Source: CAYQMF01 sp964418595 (lineage in GTDB: Bacteria; Planctomycetota; UBA1135; UBA2386). Taken from it: a stretch of DNA of 64,000 nt. The notes beneath the pieces were generated by a model, which had not been told where the DNA came from, searched no databases, and saw only the letters and a list, made by a program, of their open reading frames with translations. Location of the stretch: the NCBI GenBank assembly GCA_964418595.1, contig CAYQMF010000015.1, positions 11,626 to 75,625 on the forward strand, given 5' to 3'. Numbering within the stretch: position 1 is the stretch's first letter; each line of letters begins with the position of its first letter. Shown here piece after piece: positions 43,301-51,794 of this stretch. The position numbers and the translations under genes are program-made.

Positions 43301-43768
43301 TACACGCGCGAACAGACGCCGACCACCGGGTGGCAGACCGTCGCCTTCACGTTCGGCGACGGGCTGTCACGCACGTGCTCCGGCATCGCCTGGGACCCCA
43401 ACCTCGGCGGCTGGCTCATCATCGCCCGTCGTCCTGCCGCGGGCAGCGAGGGTGACGTGAGCATCTGGCGCGTGCCGATCGCGGGTGGCGTCGCCGAGCG
43501 CGACAGTGACCGCACCGTGCTCGACGTGGACTTCGCCGAAGGTGTCGACGTGCTCGAAGACGGCCGGCTCATGGCCGTCACGCGCGTCGACGGCACGGTC
43601 GATGTCTACGCCTACGCCAAGGGCGGCTATTGGGGTTCGCCGCGCAACCAGTACACGCTTCCTTCGGGGACCTCGGTCGCGTGCTTCACGCGTCATCGTC
43701 GTTTCGACGACTCGCTCCGCCTGATCATGGTGGGCGATGGTGGGTCGTTCTACGAGGTGGAGATCTAG
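40319..43768 (+). CDS. Large lipoprotein with poly-glycine linker
   Basis: A 1149-residue protein starting at the ATG at 40319. A long basic N-terminus (about 30 residues) precedes a hydrophobic segment and a lipobox (LILAAC, Cys46), so the signal peptide is unusually long. A run of 20 Gly (40478-40537) and a further Gly-rich part lead into a beta-rich globular region with aromatic-rich text such as RWFARIYQPAHAPTLRTQMWCELDI and GGRWSDIHCMRYGEEDMLCVLDGRD. Late segments (ALRRINIATGQVLATVTPS, DDTALRR, DVLEDGRLMAVTRVDGTVDVYAYA) look like propeller blades. I do not recognise a catalytic domain. It stands alone, and its end converges with the phosphoesterase gene at a strong hairpin. Confidence 0.78.
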   Translation: MRSHLCHAPSRARADVPALPLRRPSSVSPRRFGWLAAATLILAACGAGGENTAGGGGGGGGGGGGGGGGGGGGWGNGGGGNRPGAAIDLGSATLANYDTRRRRLMQVVCLPFNERDLFTANDPITVLDPGTGRDERCQVEADWLTPYADGVQRGVRVTFPAVVDPGTRTTFEFRRGDTGAAPAFAARPNVIAGLVATGLTFFAGPRATHFVRFKAAGEPLPTPVYLGARSVVYRWFARIYQPAHAPTLRTQMWCELDIEVFHDEDYAEFSTRWGCCDPRVDEPDGFNRSGFSDADTQVGFEFAIQSPTVCQPVPFFPEQCVVSLTHDGARWRWVQDQRNRYQGQILNDILPWGICAQARGVLLFRGTNGTIGEPLRDASLQAFLSLPEPVFAIANTWGIRDEAYGPVGTLPRPFKRHEHYDRTRDYDYVRGKLELEARTLAEGSSPSDFPYIWYKDNAVGMSIHQQYGSTSTGTHGSWQKLPHYPACAYAVPGLGLYVEKFMQAFAAPFAFREADGRLVTVFEHPELDVDRMSPGRTGGRGDMLGKTADQAWRLSQTSWLIRSPANIGGAIGPANEGTAESHFDQPFPFVQAAVFGSRNMRRFAESLTYFSILGGWQPTEWSLGRTGQPRGLQRGGIMHSWALWMFGADTRLADRCYDSLYTHYYARAVSDTNAQFGLQANRLVKTPNIISPNASAGPDRVELRNYPYFRPWEDGLGVGAWYGIARLGTHQRPELAIWKTVAKDFATDAYRYGTPTEVDASGRILYRYLRPHANGAGGSIYEPGAAVAIGANQGNRALLRTEMQQNNWELCSGQSGNCTASNDGFMRLGTPGAGTTSFTMGAAAYILELEGGVGDVMLTRYVQQLFTTRAGIPGGWTPQFTWLTGEAKWPIAFETVIFGAQRTRGAMPVRRGKGSSMSRLEGQLDHAWVVTDDDTALRRINIATGQVLATVTPSVAPAGGRWSDIHCMRYGEEDMLCVLDGRDTGFNRGSYRFAYTREQTPTTGWQTVAFTFGDGLSRTCSGIAWDPNLGGWLIIARRPAAGSEGDVSIWRVPIAGGVAERDSDRTVLDVDFAEGVDVLEDGRLMAVTRVDGTVDVYAYAKGGYWGSPRNQYTLPSGTSVACFTRHRRFDDSLRLIMVGDGGSFYEVEI
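40478..40537 (+). repeat. Poly-glycine codon run
   Basis: Twenty consecutive Gly codons (a GGN low-complexity run of 60 bases) lie directly after the lipobox of the large lipoprotein, then Trp-Gly-Asn and four more Gly. It acts as a flexible linker between the membrane anchor and the globular part. The mixed GGC/GGT/GGA codons show it is not a pure trinucleotide slip product. Confidence 0.9.
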
Positions 43769-43772
43769 GCGA

Positions 43773-43800
43773 GCGATGGCCGAGCTTGCTCGGCCATCGC
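43773..43800. terminator. 12-base hairpin terminator between convergent genes
   Basis: A perfect 12-base inverted repeat, GCGATGGCCGAG with its complement, around a CTTG loop, lies three bases past the stop of the large lipoprotein gene and before the end of the convergent phosphoesterase gene. No T-tract follows, but the stem is strong and symmetrical, so it may act in both directions. Confidence 0.72.
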
Positions 43801-43844
43801 AGGTGCCAGCCTGTTGTCGGCGCAGATCCCGACGCACAACGACC

Positions 43845-46532
43845 TCACCGGTCGTCGTCGTCATCTGCACCTTTGTTCACCGCCCACTCCGGGTACGGCG
43901 CCGCGCTGCCCTTCATCGCCCGCCACAGGATGCGGTTGAGTGCGTCTTCCGGCGCGCGGTCGACCCTGGAGAAGTCCATCTGCGCCGACGCCTCGGCGTC
44001 GGCGCGCAGGCGCGGATCGAGGAGCGCGGTCGACCCGGGGTTCATCTGATCCAGGGGCACGTTGGCCGCCCGCGCCGTGAACGGCCGCAGGTCGGGCGTG
44101 TCGGTGAAGCAGTCGAACATCGGCGTCGCGCTCGCGTCGAATGCGTTCATCGGCGGCAGCCCGAGGATCTGCTCGATCGTGCGCAGCACGCTGGTCGTGT
44201 TGTACTGCGTGCTCACCGTCACCCCGCGGCGCGCGTACGGGCTCGCAACGTACGCCGTCGTGCGGTATCCGCTCACGTGATCCCACCCCGCCTGCGGGTC
44301 GTCCTCGATCACGAACACCGCCATGTCCTTCCAGAACGACGAGCGGCTGAGACCGTCCAGGATGCGACCCAGGGCCAGGTCGTTGTCGGCCACGCAGGCC
44401 GCCGGCGTCGGGCAGTCCTTGCTGGTGCCGCTGGTGTGGTCGTTCGGGAGGCAGATCAGCGTCAACTGCGGGTACACCCCGCGCGCTTCGCACTCGGCCA
44501 GCTCGCGCAGCACGAAGTCGGCGCGGTACTGGTCGGGCACCGCCATCTCCCAGCCCACGTAGGCCGGCGGCGAGTACGGCACGAGCGACTCGACCACGGG
44601 TCGGCTCTGAAAGACCACGGCATCGCTCTCGCCCTTCCAGGTCCGCCAGCAATCGCGGAAGCGGATCGCGTCCTGGCGGGCCGGATCCTTCCACCGCACC
44701 AGCGGTTCGCAGAATTCGCCGTAGTTGCGCAACGTCACGCCGCGCGCGATGGCGAGGTCCCACAGGAACCCGCTGCTCGCGTAGGAGAGGGCGTCCTTGT
44801 CGTCCTCGCCCATCCCGTCGGGATAGCTCCGCGGGAAGCCGGCGAAGCTCTTCTCGAGGTAGTCGGTCGAGAACGCCGCCGTGCTCCACTGGTGCCCGTC
44901 GGCGCTGAGGATGCCGGCGCAGTAGGTGTTGTCGAGGAGGACGAACTCGCGGGCGAGCGCGTGCTGGTTCGGCGTGATCCGTTCGCCGAACACGCACAGG
45001 CTCGCATCGCCGTTGCCCGCGGCGACATCGCCGAGCACCTGGTCGTACGTCCGGTTCTCCTTGATCACGTACACCACGTGCCGGATCAGGCTCGGCTCGC
45101 CGCTGCGCTCCGGGATCGCCCGCGCGGGCTGCCCGGGGCGCGCCGGCAACCGCGCCTGGGCGATCGCCGGCGCGCGCAGGTCGATCGCGAGGCGTGCCGA
45201 CAGCGCGGCGAGTTCCTCCGCGTCGGGGATCGGCGCGAGCGACACCGACCCGTGGTACTGATGGCTGTTGAACTCCGGGCCGCGCCCTGCGGCGCCTTCA
45301 CCCTCGCGCGCCCGGCCGAAGCCGATGCCCTTGATGTTGGCGACGCAGAGCTGCGCGCGCGCAGCGTCGACGACCAGGGCGCCCGGAAACCAGCCGACCG
45401 GGATCAGACCCGCCAGCCGGCTCTCGCGGTCGGCAGGATCGAAGCGGACCACGGCGATGGCGTTCTGCGTGCCGTTGGCGACGTAGAGCGTCTTGCCGTC
45501 GGGGGCGAAGGCCAGCGCGTTGGGCGTGGCGGTGAGCAGGTCCGAGGGCTTGGGACGCATCCAGATCGTCTCCACGATCCGGCCATCGCCCGCGTCCAGC
45601 ACCGACAACGTGTCGCTCGCCGCGTTCGCGCACACGACGAAGCGCGCGTCGGGGGACACGGCGAGTGCGCTCGCGTGCAGGCCCGTGATGATCTCGGCCA
45701 TGACGCTGCCGGCCTCGAGGTCGACGATGCTGACCGAGCCCTCGCTCGCGATGTGGCGCACGGGATCGACGCGCACGACGGTGCCGCGTCCCGCGGGGCC
45801 GACGACATCGCCCTCCCCGGGGCGTCGACCACCCCAGTTGCTGACGAAGGCGCGGTTGCGCACGCGCACGACGTCGTACGGCGCGACTCCGACCGGGAAG
45901 GTCCGTCGCACGGCGCCCGTGCCGGTGTCCACCTCGAGCAGCCGGTTGGAGAGATTGCCGCACACGAGCAGCGTCGCACCATCGCCGCTCAGCGCGAGCC
46001 CGCTCGGAATCTCGGCCTCGCGCCGCGGCGCGTCGGCATTCGGCAGCGGGATCGAGTGCGACGCGCGCACCGTCCCTCCGTCGAGGGCGAAGACCTTCAC
46101 GGAGCCGCGCACGTTGCTGAGGTAGGCGCGCGTGCCATCCGCGCTGACCGCGAGCCCGGTGAAGCTGACCTGATCCCCCTTGTCGGGCTGCAGGATGTTG
46201 CGTGACACCGGATCCTGTGGCGTCGTCTGCCGGTCGCTCGGCAGCGGCACCCGGGCGCGCACGGTGCCGGTGTCGGGATCGAGGACCAGGAGCTGGTTGG
46301 ACTTGCCGGCGACGAGGAGCGAGCGTCCGTCCGGCGTGAGCGCGATGACCTGCGGGCGCAGGCCGTCGAGATCGACGAGCCTGCCGTGCGGGCGCAGGTT
46401 CTGATTCACCGGCGTCGCAGTGTGGTCGGCGTGGCGTCCCACGGGCTCCGCCGTGTGGATGACGCGCGCGTCGATGGCGACGCCACACGAGGTGAGGGCC
46501 ACGGCGGCGAGGGTGGTGAGGCGCGTGTGCAT
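43845..46532 (-). CDS. YVTN-propeller protein with phosphoesterase domain
   Basis: An 895-residue exported protein from the ATG at 46532 (MHTRLTTLAAVALTSCGV, a signal with a possible lipobox). The N-terminal half is a seven-bladed YVTN-type propeller: IALTPDGRSLLVAGKSNQLLVLD, TGLAVSADGTRAYLSNVRG, SALAVSPDARFVVCANAAS, NALAFAPDGKTLYVANGTQN. The C-terminal half (about 460-830) is an acid-phosphatase/phospholipase-C-like phosphoesterase domain: HVVYVIKENRTYDQVLGDV, the conserved start with Glu-Asn, then HALAREFVLLDN, DGHQWSTAAFSTDY, LPNDHTSG and VFVIEDDPQAGWDHVSGYRT, carrying the metal-binding Asp, Glu and His. This bifunctional form is common in planctomycetes. The substrate is unknown. It ends 76 bases from the convergent lipoprotein gene. 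Confidence 0.88.
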   Translation of the reverse strand: MHTRLTTLAAVALTSCGVAIDARVIHTAEPVGRHADHTATPVNQNLRPHGRLVDLDGLRPQVIALTPDGRSLLVAGKSNQLLVLDPDTGTVRARVPLPSDRQTTPQDPVSRNILQPDKGDQVSFTGLAVSADGTRAYLSNVRGSVKVFALDGGTVRASHSIPLPNADAPRREAEIPSGLALSGDGATLLVCGNLSNRLLEVDTGTGAVRRTFPVGVAPYDVVRVRNRAFVSNWGGRRPGEGDVVGPAGRGTVVRVDPVRHIASEGSVSIVDLEAGSVMAEIITGLHASALAVSPDARFVVCANAASDTLSVLDAGDGRIVETIWMRPKPSDLLTATPNALAFAPDGKTLYVANGTQNAIAVVRFDPADRESRLAGLIPVGWFPGALVVDAARAQLCVANIKGIGFGRAREGEGAAGRGPEFNSHQYHGSVSLAPIPDAEELAALSARLAIDLRAPAIAQARLPARPGQPARAIPERSGEPSLIRHVVYVIKENRTYDQVLGDVAAGNGDASLCVFGERITPNQHALAREFVLLDNTYCAGILSADGHQWSTAAFSTDYLEKSFAGFPRSYPDGMGEDDKDALSYASSGFLWDLAIARGVTLRNYGEFCEPLVRWKDPARQDAIRFRDCWRTWKGESDAVVFQSRPVVESLVPYSPPAYVGWEMAVPDQYRADFVLRELAECEARGVYPQLTLICLPNDHTSGTSKDCPTPAACVADNDLALGRILDGLSRSSFWKDMAVFVIEDDPQAGWDHVSGYRTTAYVASPYARRGVTVSTQYNTTSVLRTIEQILGLPPMNAFDASATPMFDCFTDTPDLRPFTARAANVPLDQMNPGSTALLDPRLRADAEASAQMDFSRVDRAPEDALNRILWRAMKGSAAPYPEWAVNKGADDDDDR

Positions 46533-46710
46533 GCGGATCGCTGGCACGATCCTGCCACGCGGGGAGGCGGATTCCACGACGGGGAGACGCGGTGTGACCC
46601 TCGGCGGCGGCGAGAACCGCGGATCGGATTGGTGCATCGCCGCCCTGTCCGGCGATGATGCGGCACGCGCATCTTGCGATGGGCGAAGCGACGCCCGCGC
46701 GGTCCCGACC

Positions 46711-47988
46711 TTGACCTTCCCCGTCTACATCACCGGCGTCGGTGCCAGCCTGCCGGAGCGGACGCTCACCAACGAGCAGATCGCCGCCGGCATGCCCTGG
46801 CTCGACCTCAGCGCCGACTGGGTGCGCGAGCACACCGGGATCCGCCGCCGCCATGTGGCCGCGCCCGACCAGCACGCGATCGATCTCGGCTACGCGGCGG
46901 CGCGGCAGGCGCTGGCGCGCAGCGCCTGCGACGCGGACGACATCGACCTGATCATCATGGCCACCAACACCGCCGAGTTCGTGTATCCGGCGGGGGCGGC
47001 GATGATCCAGGAGCGCCTCGCCGCGGAGTGCGCGAAGTTCTCGCGCATGGCGCGTGCGGCGGCGCTCGACCTGCAGCAGGGCTGCGCCAGCTTCGTCGCC
47101 GGCATCGCCATCGCGGCGTCCATGATCCAGAGCGGGGCCTGTGCGCGCACGCTGGTGATCGGCGCGGACGTCGCCACGCGCATGGTGGACTGGACCGACC
47201 GCAGCGCGGTCCTGCTCGGCGACGGCGGCACGGCCTGCGTGCTCGGTCGCGATCCGCCGTCGGTCTCGGCGGCCCACCCCGGGCTCGAGGTCCTCGCGTC
47301 GTTCATGCGGACGATCCCGGACCGGGAGTCGATCTACCAACGCGGCGTGCTCGACCCGCGCAACGACCCGTTCCAGCACATGGAGTTCGCGAAGCGGCTC
47401 AACGGGCCCGTCACGCGGCGTTCGCTCTATGCGCGCTTCAACCCGCCGGGCGGCACCGACGAGGTCTCGCGCTTCTTCCAGATGGACGGGCGCAAGGTCT
47501 ACCGCTTCGTGCGCCGCACGGTGGCGGCGTCGGGCTACCTGGAGGTGATGTGCCGCGCCGGGCTGGTGACCGACGCGGAGCGCGAACGGATCGAACAGCA
47601 CCTGCGCGCCGACGCCCCGGCGTTGGCCGAACTGAGCGAGGAGTTCCTGGCGCGACTCGCGGGGCGGATCGACCGCTTCATCCCGCACGGCGCCAACATG
47701 GTCCTCGACCAGGAACTCGCCGACCAGATGCAGATCCCCTACGAGCGCATGGCGCTCACGCTCGCCGAGCACGGCAACACCTCGGCGGCGAGCGTCGGCA
47801 TCACGCTCGAACGCCTGCTGCGTAACAGCGTCGCCTTCTCGACCATCGCCAAGCGCGACGCGCAGGGCGTGATCAGCAAGCCGGCCCGCGACGTCGTGGT
47901 GCGGCCGCTCGCGCGCGGCCATACCGCGCTGTTGTTGTCCTTCGGCGCGGGGACGAGCTGGAACTACGTGGTCGCGCGCGTGGTCTGA
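46711..47988 (+). CDS. KAS III-like 3-oxoacyl-ACP synthase
   Basis: A 425-residue thiolase-fold protein. I start it at the TTG at 46711, just before FPVYITGVGASLPERTLTNEQI, because no ATG or GTG lies nearer in frame; frames upstream read non-homologous text. The catalytic triad is complete: Cys125 in LDLQQGCASF, His326 in RFIPHGAN and Asn356 in EHGNTSAAS. WVREHTGIRRRHVA and LLGDGGTACVLG are also typical. KAS III enzymes condense acyl-CoA with malonyl-ACP. Length (425) exceeds FabH (about 320), due to an insertion around 200-300 (MEFAKRLNGPVTRRSLYARF), so it is probably a specialised branch, for example head-to-head condensation or secondary lipid synthesis. Its end overlaps the convergent VOC-cupin gene by 25 bases. 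Confidence 0.86.
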   Translation: MTFPVYITGVGASLPERTLTNEQIAAGMPWLDLSADWVREHTGIRRRHVAAPDQHAIDLGYAAARQALARSACDADDIDLIIMATNTAEFVYPAGAAMIQERLAAECAKFSRMARAAALDLQQGCASFVAGIAIAASMIQSGACARTLVIGADVATRMVDWTDRSAVLLGDGGTACVLGRDPPSVSAAHPGLEVLASFMRTIPDRESIYQRGVLDPRNDPFQHMEFAKRLNGPVTRRSLYARFNPPGGTDEVSRFFQMDGRKVYRFVRRTVAASGYLEVMCRAGLVTDAERERIEQHLRADAPALAELSEEFLARLAGRIDRFIPHGANMVLDQELADQMQIPYERMALTLAEHGNTSAASVGITLERLLRNSVAFSTIAKRDAQGVISKPARDVVVRPLARGHTALLLSFGAGTSWNYVVARVV

Positions 47989-49067
47989 CGGTCGGACGTC
48001 GGCACCGACACTTCGAGCAGCTCGCAGTCGTCGCTCAGCGCGGTGAATGCGAATCCGTCGTCGGCCGGGAGCGTGCAGGCATCTCCCTCGCGCAGCGCGT
48101 GGCGTCCGTGCGTGGCGCTGCACAGGTCGGCCGTGCCGCGCAGCACGGCGAAGAAGCACAGCTCGCCGGCGGCGCGCCGGTTCGCATGTCCGGCCCGGCC
48201 CTCGCTCGCGCGCAGCACCCGTGCCTGCGCGAGCCCATGGGTCGCCGTGCCGATACCGAGGTCGCGCGCTTCGAGACCGCCGCCGGCATCCTGCCAGGCG
48301 GCGTCGGCCCCGCGGTGGTGCACGAAGCGCTGGCCGCCGAAGTCGCGCGTGCGGTCGACTCGTGCCGTCGGCAGCGACAGGTCGTGGTCGGCGAGGGTCT
48401 CGTGGTCGGCGGGGCAGGTCAACTCGATCACCTCGAGCCCAGGCGAACTCTCGAGTACCCGGTGCCGGATCCTCGGCGGCTGCAGCACGCAGTCCCCGGC
48501 CTCCAGCACGAACGGCGGGCCCTGATCCTCGTACACCACGCGCACCCAGCCGCGGCGGCAGTAGATCATCTGCAGGCGCACGCGGTGGAAGTGGACGTAG
48601 TCGGGCACGGGTCCGCCCGCGTCGATCTTGATGTGCGAGGCGATGAAGCGCCCGCCCTGGCGACCCGGAATGAGGTCGCGGTAGCGCATGCCGGCGCGGC
48701 CTTCGATCCACGGCGCATCGGCGCGTGCGAGGGTGAAGGTCGCGGCGGCGTCGGGGACGCGAACCGGCGGGTCGGCGTCGACAATCACGACGTGCGTGCC
48801 GTTGGGGGCGAGCAGGTCGCCTTCGGAGCGCGCGAGGGCCGAGGGCAACCGGCAGCGCAGGCGTAGGACGCCCGGTGTGCCGATCGCGTCGCGCTCCAGG
48901 CGCAGGGTCACGCCGTGTCCGGAGACGACCGCGGTGGAGGGATCGTCGGCCGGATGGATGGCGTCGACCCGGAACCCGAGCCGATCACAGAAGAACGCGA
49001 GCGTCGGCGCGAGGTCGGGACACGGCAGGACGACCTCGGCGCCGAGGATGGATCCGTCGGCCGGCAC
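47964..49067 (-). CDS. VOC-domain/double cupin fusion protein
   Basis: A 367-residue protein from the GTG at 49067. The N-terminal 110 residues are a glyoxalase/VOC half: EVVLPCPDLAPTLAFFCDRLGFRVDAIHPADDP with VVSGHGVTLRLERD. Then comes a cupin (about 150-240): IASHIKIDAGGPVPDYVHFH, QMIYCRRGWVRVVYEDQGPPFVLEAGDCVLQPPRIRHRV, with His in HFHR and HRV as possible metal ligands. A second cupin-like barrel follows (about 290-350): ELCFFAVLRGTADLCSAT and ALREGDACTLPADDGFAFTA. Such double-cupin proteins often bind metal and small acids; the enzyme activity is unknown. It follows the FG-GAP protein gene by 11 bases on the same strand, and its 3-prime end overlaps the KAS III-like gene. Confidence 0.78.
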   Translation of the reverse strand: MPADGSILGAEVVLPCPDLAPTLAFFCDRLGFRVDAIHPADDPSTAVVSGHGVTLRLERDAIGTPGVLRLRCRLPSALARSEGDLLAPNGTHVVIVDADPPVRVPDAAATFTLARADAPWIEGRAGMRYRDLIPGRQGGRFIASHIKIDAGGPVPDYVHFHRVRLQMIYCRRGWVRVVYEDQGPPFVLEAGDCVLQPPRIRHRVLESSPGLEVIELTCPADHETLADHDLSLPTARVDRTRDFGGQRFVHHRGADAAWQDAGGGLEARDLGIGTATHGLAQARVLRASEGRAGHANRRAAGELCFFAVLRGTADLCSATHGRHALREGDACTLPADDGFAFTALSDDCELLEVSVPTSDRQTTRATT

Positions 49068-49078
49068 GCCGGCGGATC

Positions 49079-51742
49079 CTACCGCGCGGCGCCGAAGGTC
49101 AGCGCGAGCCCGTTGCTCGCCGACGCGCCGCTCGGCGCCGCGGCGTCGAGCAGGAAGAACTGCTCGTAGATCGTGAGGCCCGCGACCACCGGCGGGATGA
49201 CCAGCGGGATCGTCAACGCGCCCGCGCCCGCCTCGCCCGTGGTGCCCGAAAGCGGCATGACCGAGATCCCGATCGGCGCCACGAACAGGCGCAGGCCGGG
49301 AAGCGGAGTGTCGGCGAGGTCGACCGGCTGCGTGCCGATCACGAACACGCCGAACGTGCCGCCGACGCCGCCGACGAGGCGCGTCTCCGTCGCCACGTTG
49401 CCGCGCATGGGCCCGCGCGCGCCGAGCGTGGGCACCACGCCACCGGTCCCCGGTGACCCGACGCCGTACTGGCGGATGGCGCCGGCGTCGGGACTGTCGA
49501 TGGCGATGCACGGGATGATGCCTTCGAAGGTCACCGCGTCGCGGTCGCCGTCGCCGTCGATGTCGACCAGCGACATCGGCGCCACGATCTGATCGACCGG
49601 CGGCGCGAAGCCGCCACCGGGGAGGCCGCGCGCGAACCAGGTGCCGAGGCTCGACGCCGCCTGTCCCACGACGAGGTCGGGCACGCCGTCGCCGTCGATG
49701 TCGCGCACGAAGTTGCGCCGCACGGAGTTCAGGTACTCTGTTGCGGGCAACTGGTTGCTCTGCACGAAGCCGCCGACGCCGTCGTTGAGCAGCAGGCTCG
49801 TCACACCGCTGGTGCCGACCGAGCCGCCCACGAGGTCGAGATCGCCGTCGCGATCGAAGTCGGCCACCTCGACGCGATCCCAGTACGGATGCAGCAGGGG
49901 GTTGCCGGGGAAGGCCGGGCCGGGCGCGAACCTGAAACTGCCGAGGCCGCGCCACCACAACAGTTGTCCGACCGTGATCCCCTGCCACGCCGTCACCGTG
50001 ACGAGGTCGACGTTGCCGTCGCGATCGAGGTCGGCCACGTACTGGGGCACCTGGCCGTTGATCCGGCCCATGTCCTCGAAGTGGCCGCCGCCCGTGTTCC
50101 GCCACAGCAATGTGAAGTGCGTGACCGCGCCCTCGCGCGTGAAGGTCAGCAGGTCGAGGTCGCCGTCGCCATCGAGGTCGGCGGGCAGGTTGGTGATCGA
50201 GTCGGTCTGCCACTCGCGCATCGGATGGAAGTCCATCCCCAGCGGACCGGCCGCGCCGCCGTCGTGGAACGCGCCGCCGACGTTGCGCATGAGGCGCATG
50301 GAGATGAGCTGCGAGCCCTGCATGTGGCGCACGAGGAGATCGACGTCGCCGTCGCCGTCGAAGTCGCCCGGGATGCCACCCTGCTCGTAGAACGTGCCAG
50401 CGCTCGCCGCGGGGAAGATCAGGTTCGCGGTGTCGAACTTGCCGTCGGCGGAGTTGCGTTCGACCGCGCCCATGCGGACGCGCAGGTCGATGTCGCCATC
50501 GCCTTCCACGTCGTGGAACTGCGTCTCGAGGTTCCAGCCGGGCATGCGGGTGTGCGGCGCACGGCGGATCGGGCCGCGTGCGTAGTAGATGCAGCGACCG
50601 CCCACGAGGTCGAGGTCGCCGTCGCCGTCGAGGTCGATGGCGGCCGCGAGCCGCTCGGACCCCATCGCCGGAATCTCGATCGCTGGCGCGAACAGCCCTT
50701 GGTCGTTCCGCGCGATGCGGAACATCGACGCCGTCTTGTTGGGGGTGGGGTAGGGACCGCCGCCGCCGCAGCACACGCCGTCGAGGTCGCCATCGCCATC
50801 GATGTCCTTCAGGTAGCGCGCCGGACCACCGACCGCGCTCGCCTCCTGCACGAAGGTCGTCGGCCCCGTGCGCCGCATCACCACGTAGCGGTCGGGGGCC
50901 ATGCCCCACAGCACGATGTCGCGGTCGCCGTCGCCGTCGATGTCGCCGCACGCGGGCTTCACCTCGTTGAGGCCGTGCGCGTGGCCGGAGACCGGCACCG
51001 GCACGCCGTTGACGATGCGGATGAGGCGCAGGGTCGTGGCGTCGGAGAGGAGCAGATCGGGCGTGCTGTCGCTGTCGACGTCGCCGGGTTCGAGCTCGCT
51101 CGGCGCCGCGAGTGCCGCGATGGTGGCGGTGCCGGCGAGCGTGAACGACGCGCCGTCGTTGCGCCACAGGCGCACCGATCCCGGGATCACCACGGCGAGG
51201 TCGTCGCGGCCGTCGCCGGAGAAGTCGAGGACGAGCAGGCGCTCGATCGAGTCCGCCTCATTCGTGGACCAGAGCAGCGCCGGCGTGCCGTCGGGTTGGG
51301 ACGTGTACACGCGGATGCCGAGCCGCATCGAGATTGCCCAGTCGGTGCGGTTGTCGCCGTCGAAGTTGCCGACGTCGAGGACCGGCGGCCGCAACGTCCC
51401 GCCGCCGACCGAGGTCGTCTCCCGCCATGCCAGCGACCACCGCCCCGCCTGGTCCTGCCGGTAGGTGGAGAGGTGGACCGTGTTGGAGTAGTTGTTCGTG
51501 TACCACCAGCCCAGCGCCTCGACCCGACCGTCGCCGTCGAGGTCGGCGACCTTGCGGATGCTGGTCCATTGGTCGAAGGCGACCAGCGGTGCGTCGAAGA
51601 GGGTGGCTGCCTGTTGGGCGGCTCCCGACGTCGGAATGACGACGGCCGCCAGCGCCACGGCGACGGCGGACGCCGGCGCGAATCCGGCGGAGCACACGCG
51701 CAGACCTGGGGATACGAACGCGGAGACGCGAGACTCGAGCAT
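49079..51742 (-). CDS. Secreted FG-GAP/VCBS repeat protein
   Basis: An 887-residue exported protein from the ATG at 51742, with AAGGAG seven bases upstream. The N-terminal signal is long (LESRVSAFVSPGLRVCSAGFAPASAVAVALAAVVIPTSGAAQQ). The rest is a series of calcium-binding FG-GAP/VCBS repeats with the DxDxDG loop, for example VADLDGDGRVEALGWW, VGNFDGDNRTDWAISM, VLDFSGDGRDDLAVVI, PGDVDSDSTPDLLLSD, KDIDGDGDLDGVCCGG, ADFDRDGDLDLVGGS, RDIDGDGVPDLVVGQ. About fourteen repeats can be read, making two integrin-like propellers. A C-terminal beta domain (FVIGTQPVDLADTPLPGLRLFVAPIGISVMPLSG) follows. These proteins bind surface ligands; no enzyme motif. Confidence 0.9.
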   Translation of the reverse strand: MLESRVSAFVSPGLRVCSAGFAPASAVAVALAAVVIPTSGAAQQAATLFDAPLVAFDQWTSIRKVADLDGDGRVEALGWWYTNNYSNTVHLSTYRQDQAGRWSLAWRETTSVGGGTLRPPVLDVGNFDGDNRTDWAISMRLGIRVYTSQPDGTPALLWSTNEADSIERLLVLDFSGDGRDDLAVVIPGSVRLWRNDGASFTLAGTATIAALAAPSELEPGDVDSDSTPDLLLSDATTLRLIRIVNGVPVPVSGHAHGLNEVKPACGDIDGDGDRDIVLWGMAPDRYVVMRRTGPTTFVQEASAVGGPARYLKDIDGDGDLDGVCCGGGGPYPTPNKTASMFRIARNDQGLFAPAIEIPAMGSERLAAAIDLDGDGDLDLVGGRCIYYARGPIRRAPHTRMPGWNLETQFHDVEGDGDIDLRVRMGAVERNSADGKFDTANLIFPAASAGTFYEQGGIPGDFDGDGDVDLLVRHMQGSQLISMRLMRNVGGAFHDGGAAGPLGMDFHPMREWQTDSITNLPADLDGDGDLDLLTFTREGAVTHFTLLWRNTGGGHFEDMGRINGQVPQYVADLDRDGNVDLVTVTAWQGITVGQLLWWRGLGSFRFAPGPAFPGNPLLHPYWDRVEVADFDRDGDLDLVGGSVGTSGVTSLLLNDGVGGFVQSNQLPATEYLNSVRRNFVRDIDGDGVPDLVVGQAASSLGTWFARGLPGGGFAPPVDQIVAPMSLVDIDGDGDRDAVTFEGIIPCIAIDSPDAGAIRQYGVGSPGTGGVVPTLGARGPMRGNVATETRLVGGVGGTFGVFVIGTQPVDLADTPLPGLRLFVAPIGISVMPLSGTTGEAGAGALTIPLVIPPVVAGLTIYEQFFLLDAAAPSGASASNGLALTFGAAR

Positions 51743-51794
51743 GAGGAGGCTCCTTGGGTCAGGACGTGGCCCCAAGGTTAGCAACCACCGTGCC

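Noticed and set aside
49068..51167. Upstream extension of the VOC-cupin frame
   Set aside because: The extension is a His/Arg-rich shadow of the FG-GAP repeats, so the GTG at 49067 is preferred.
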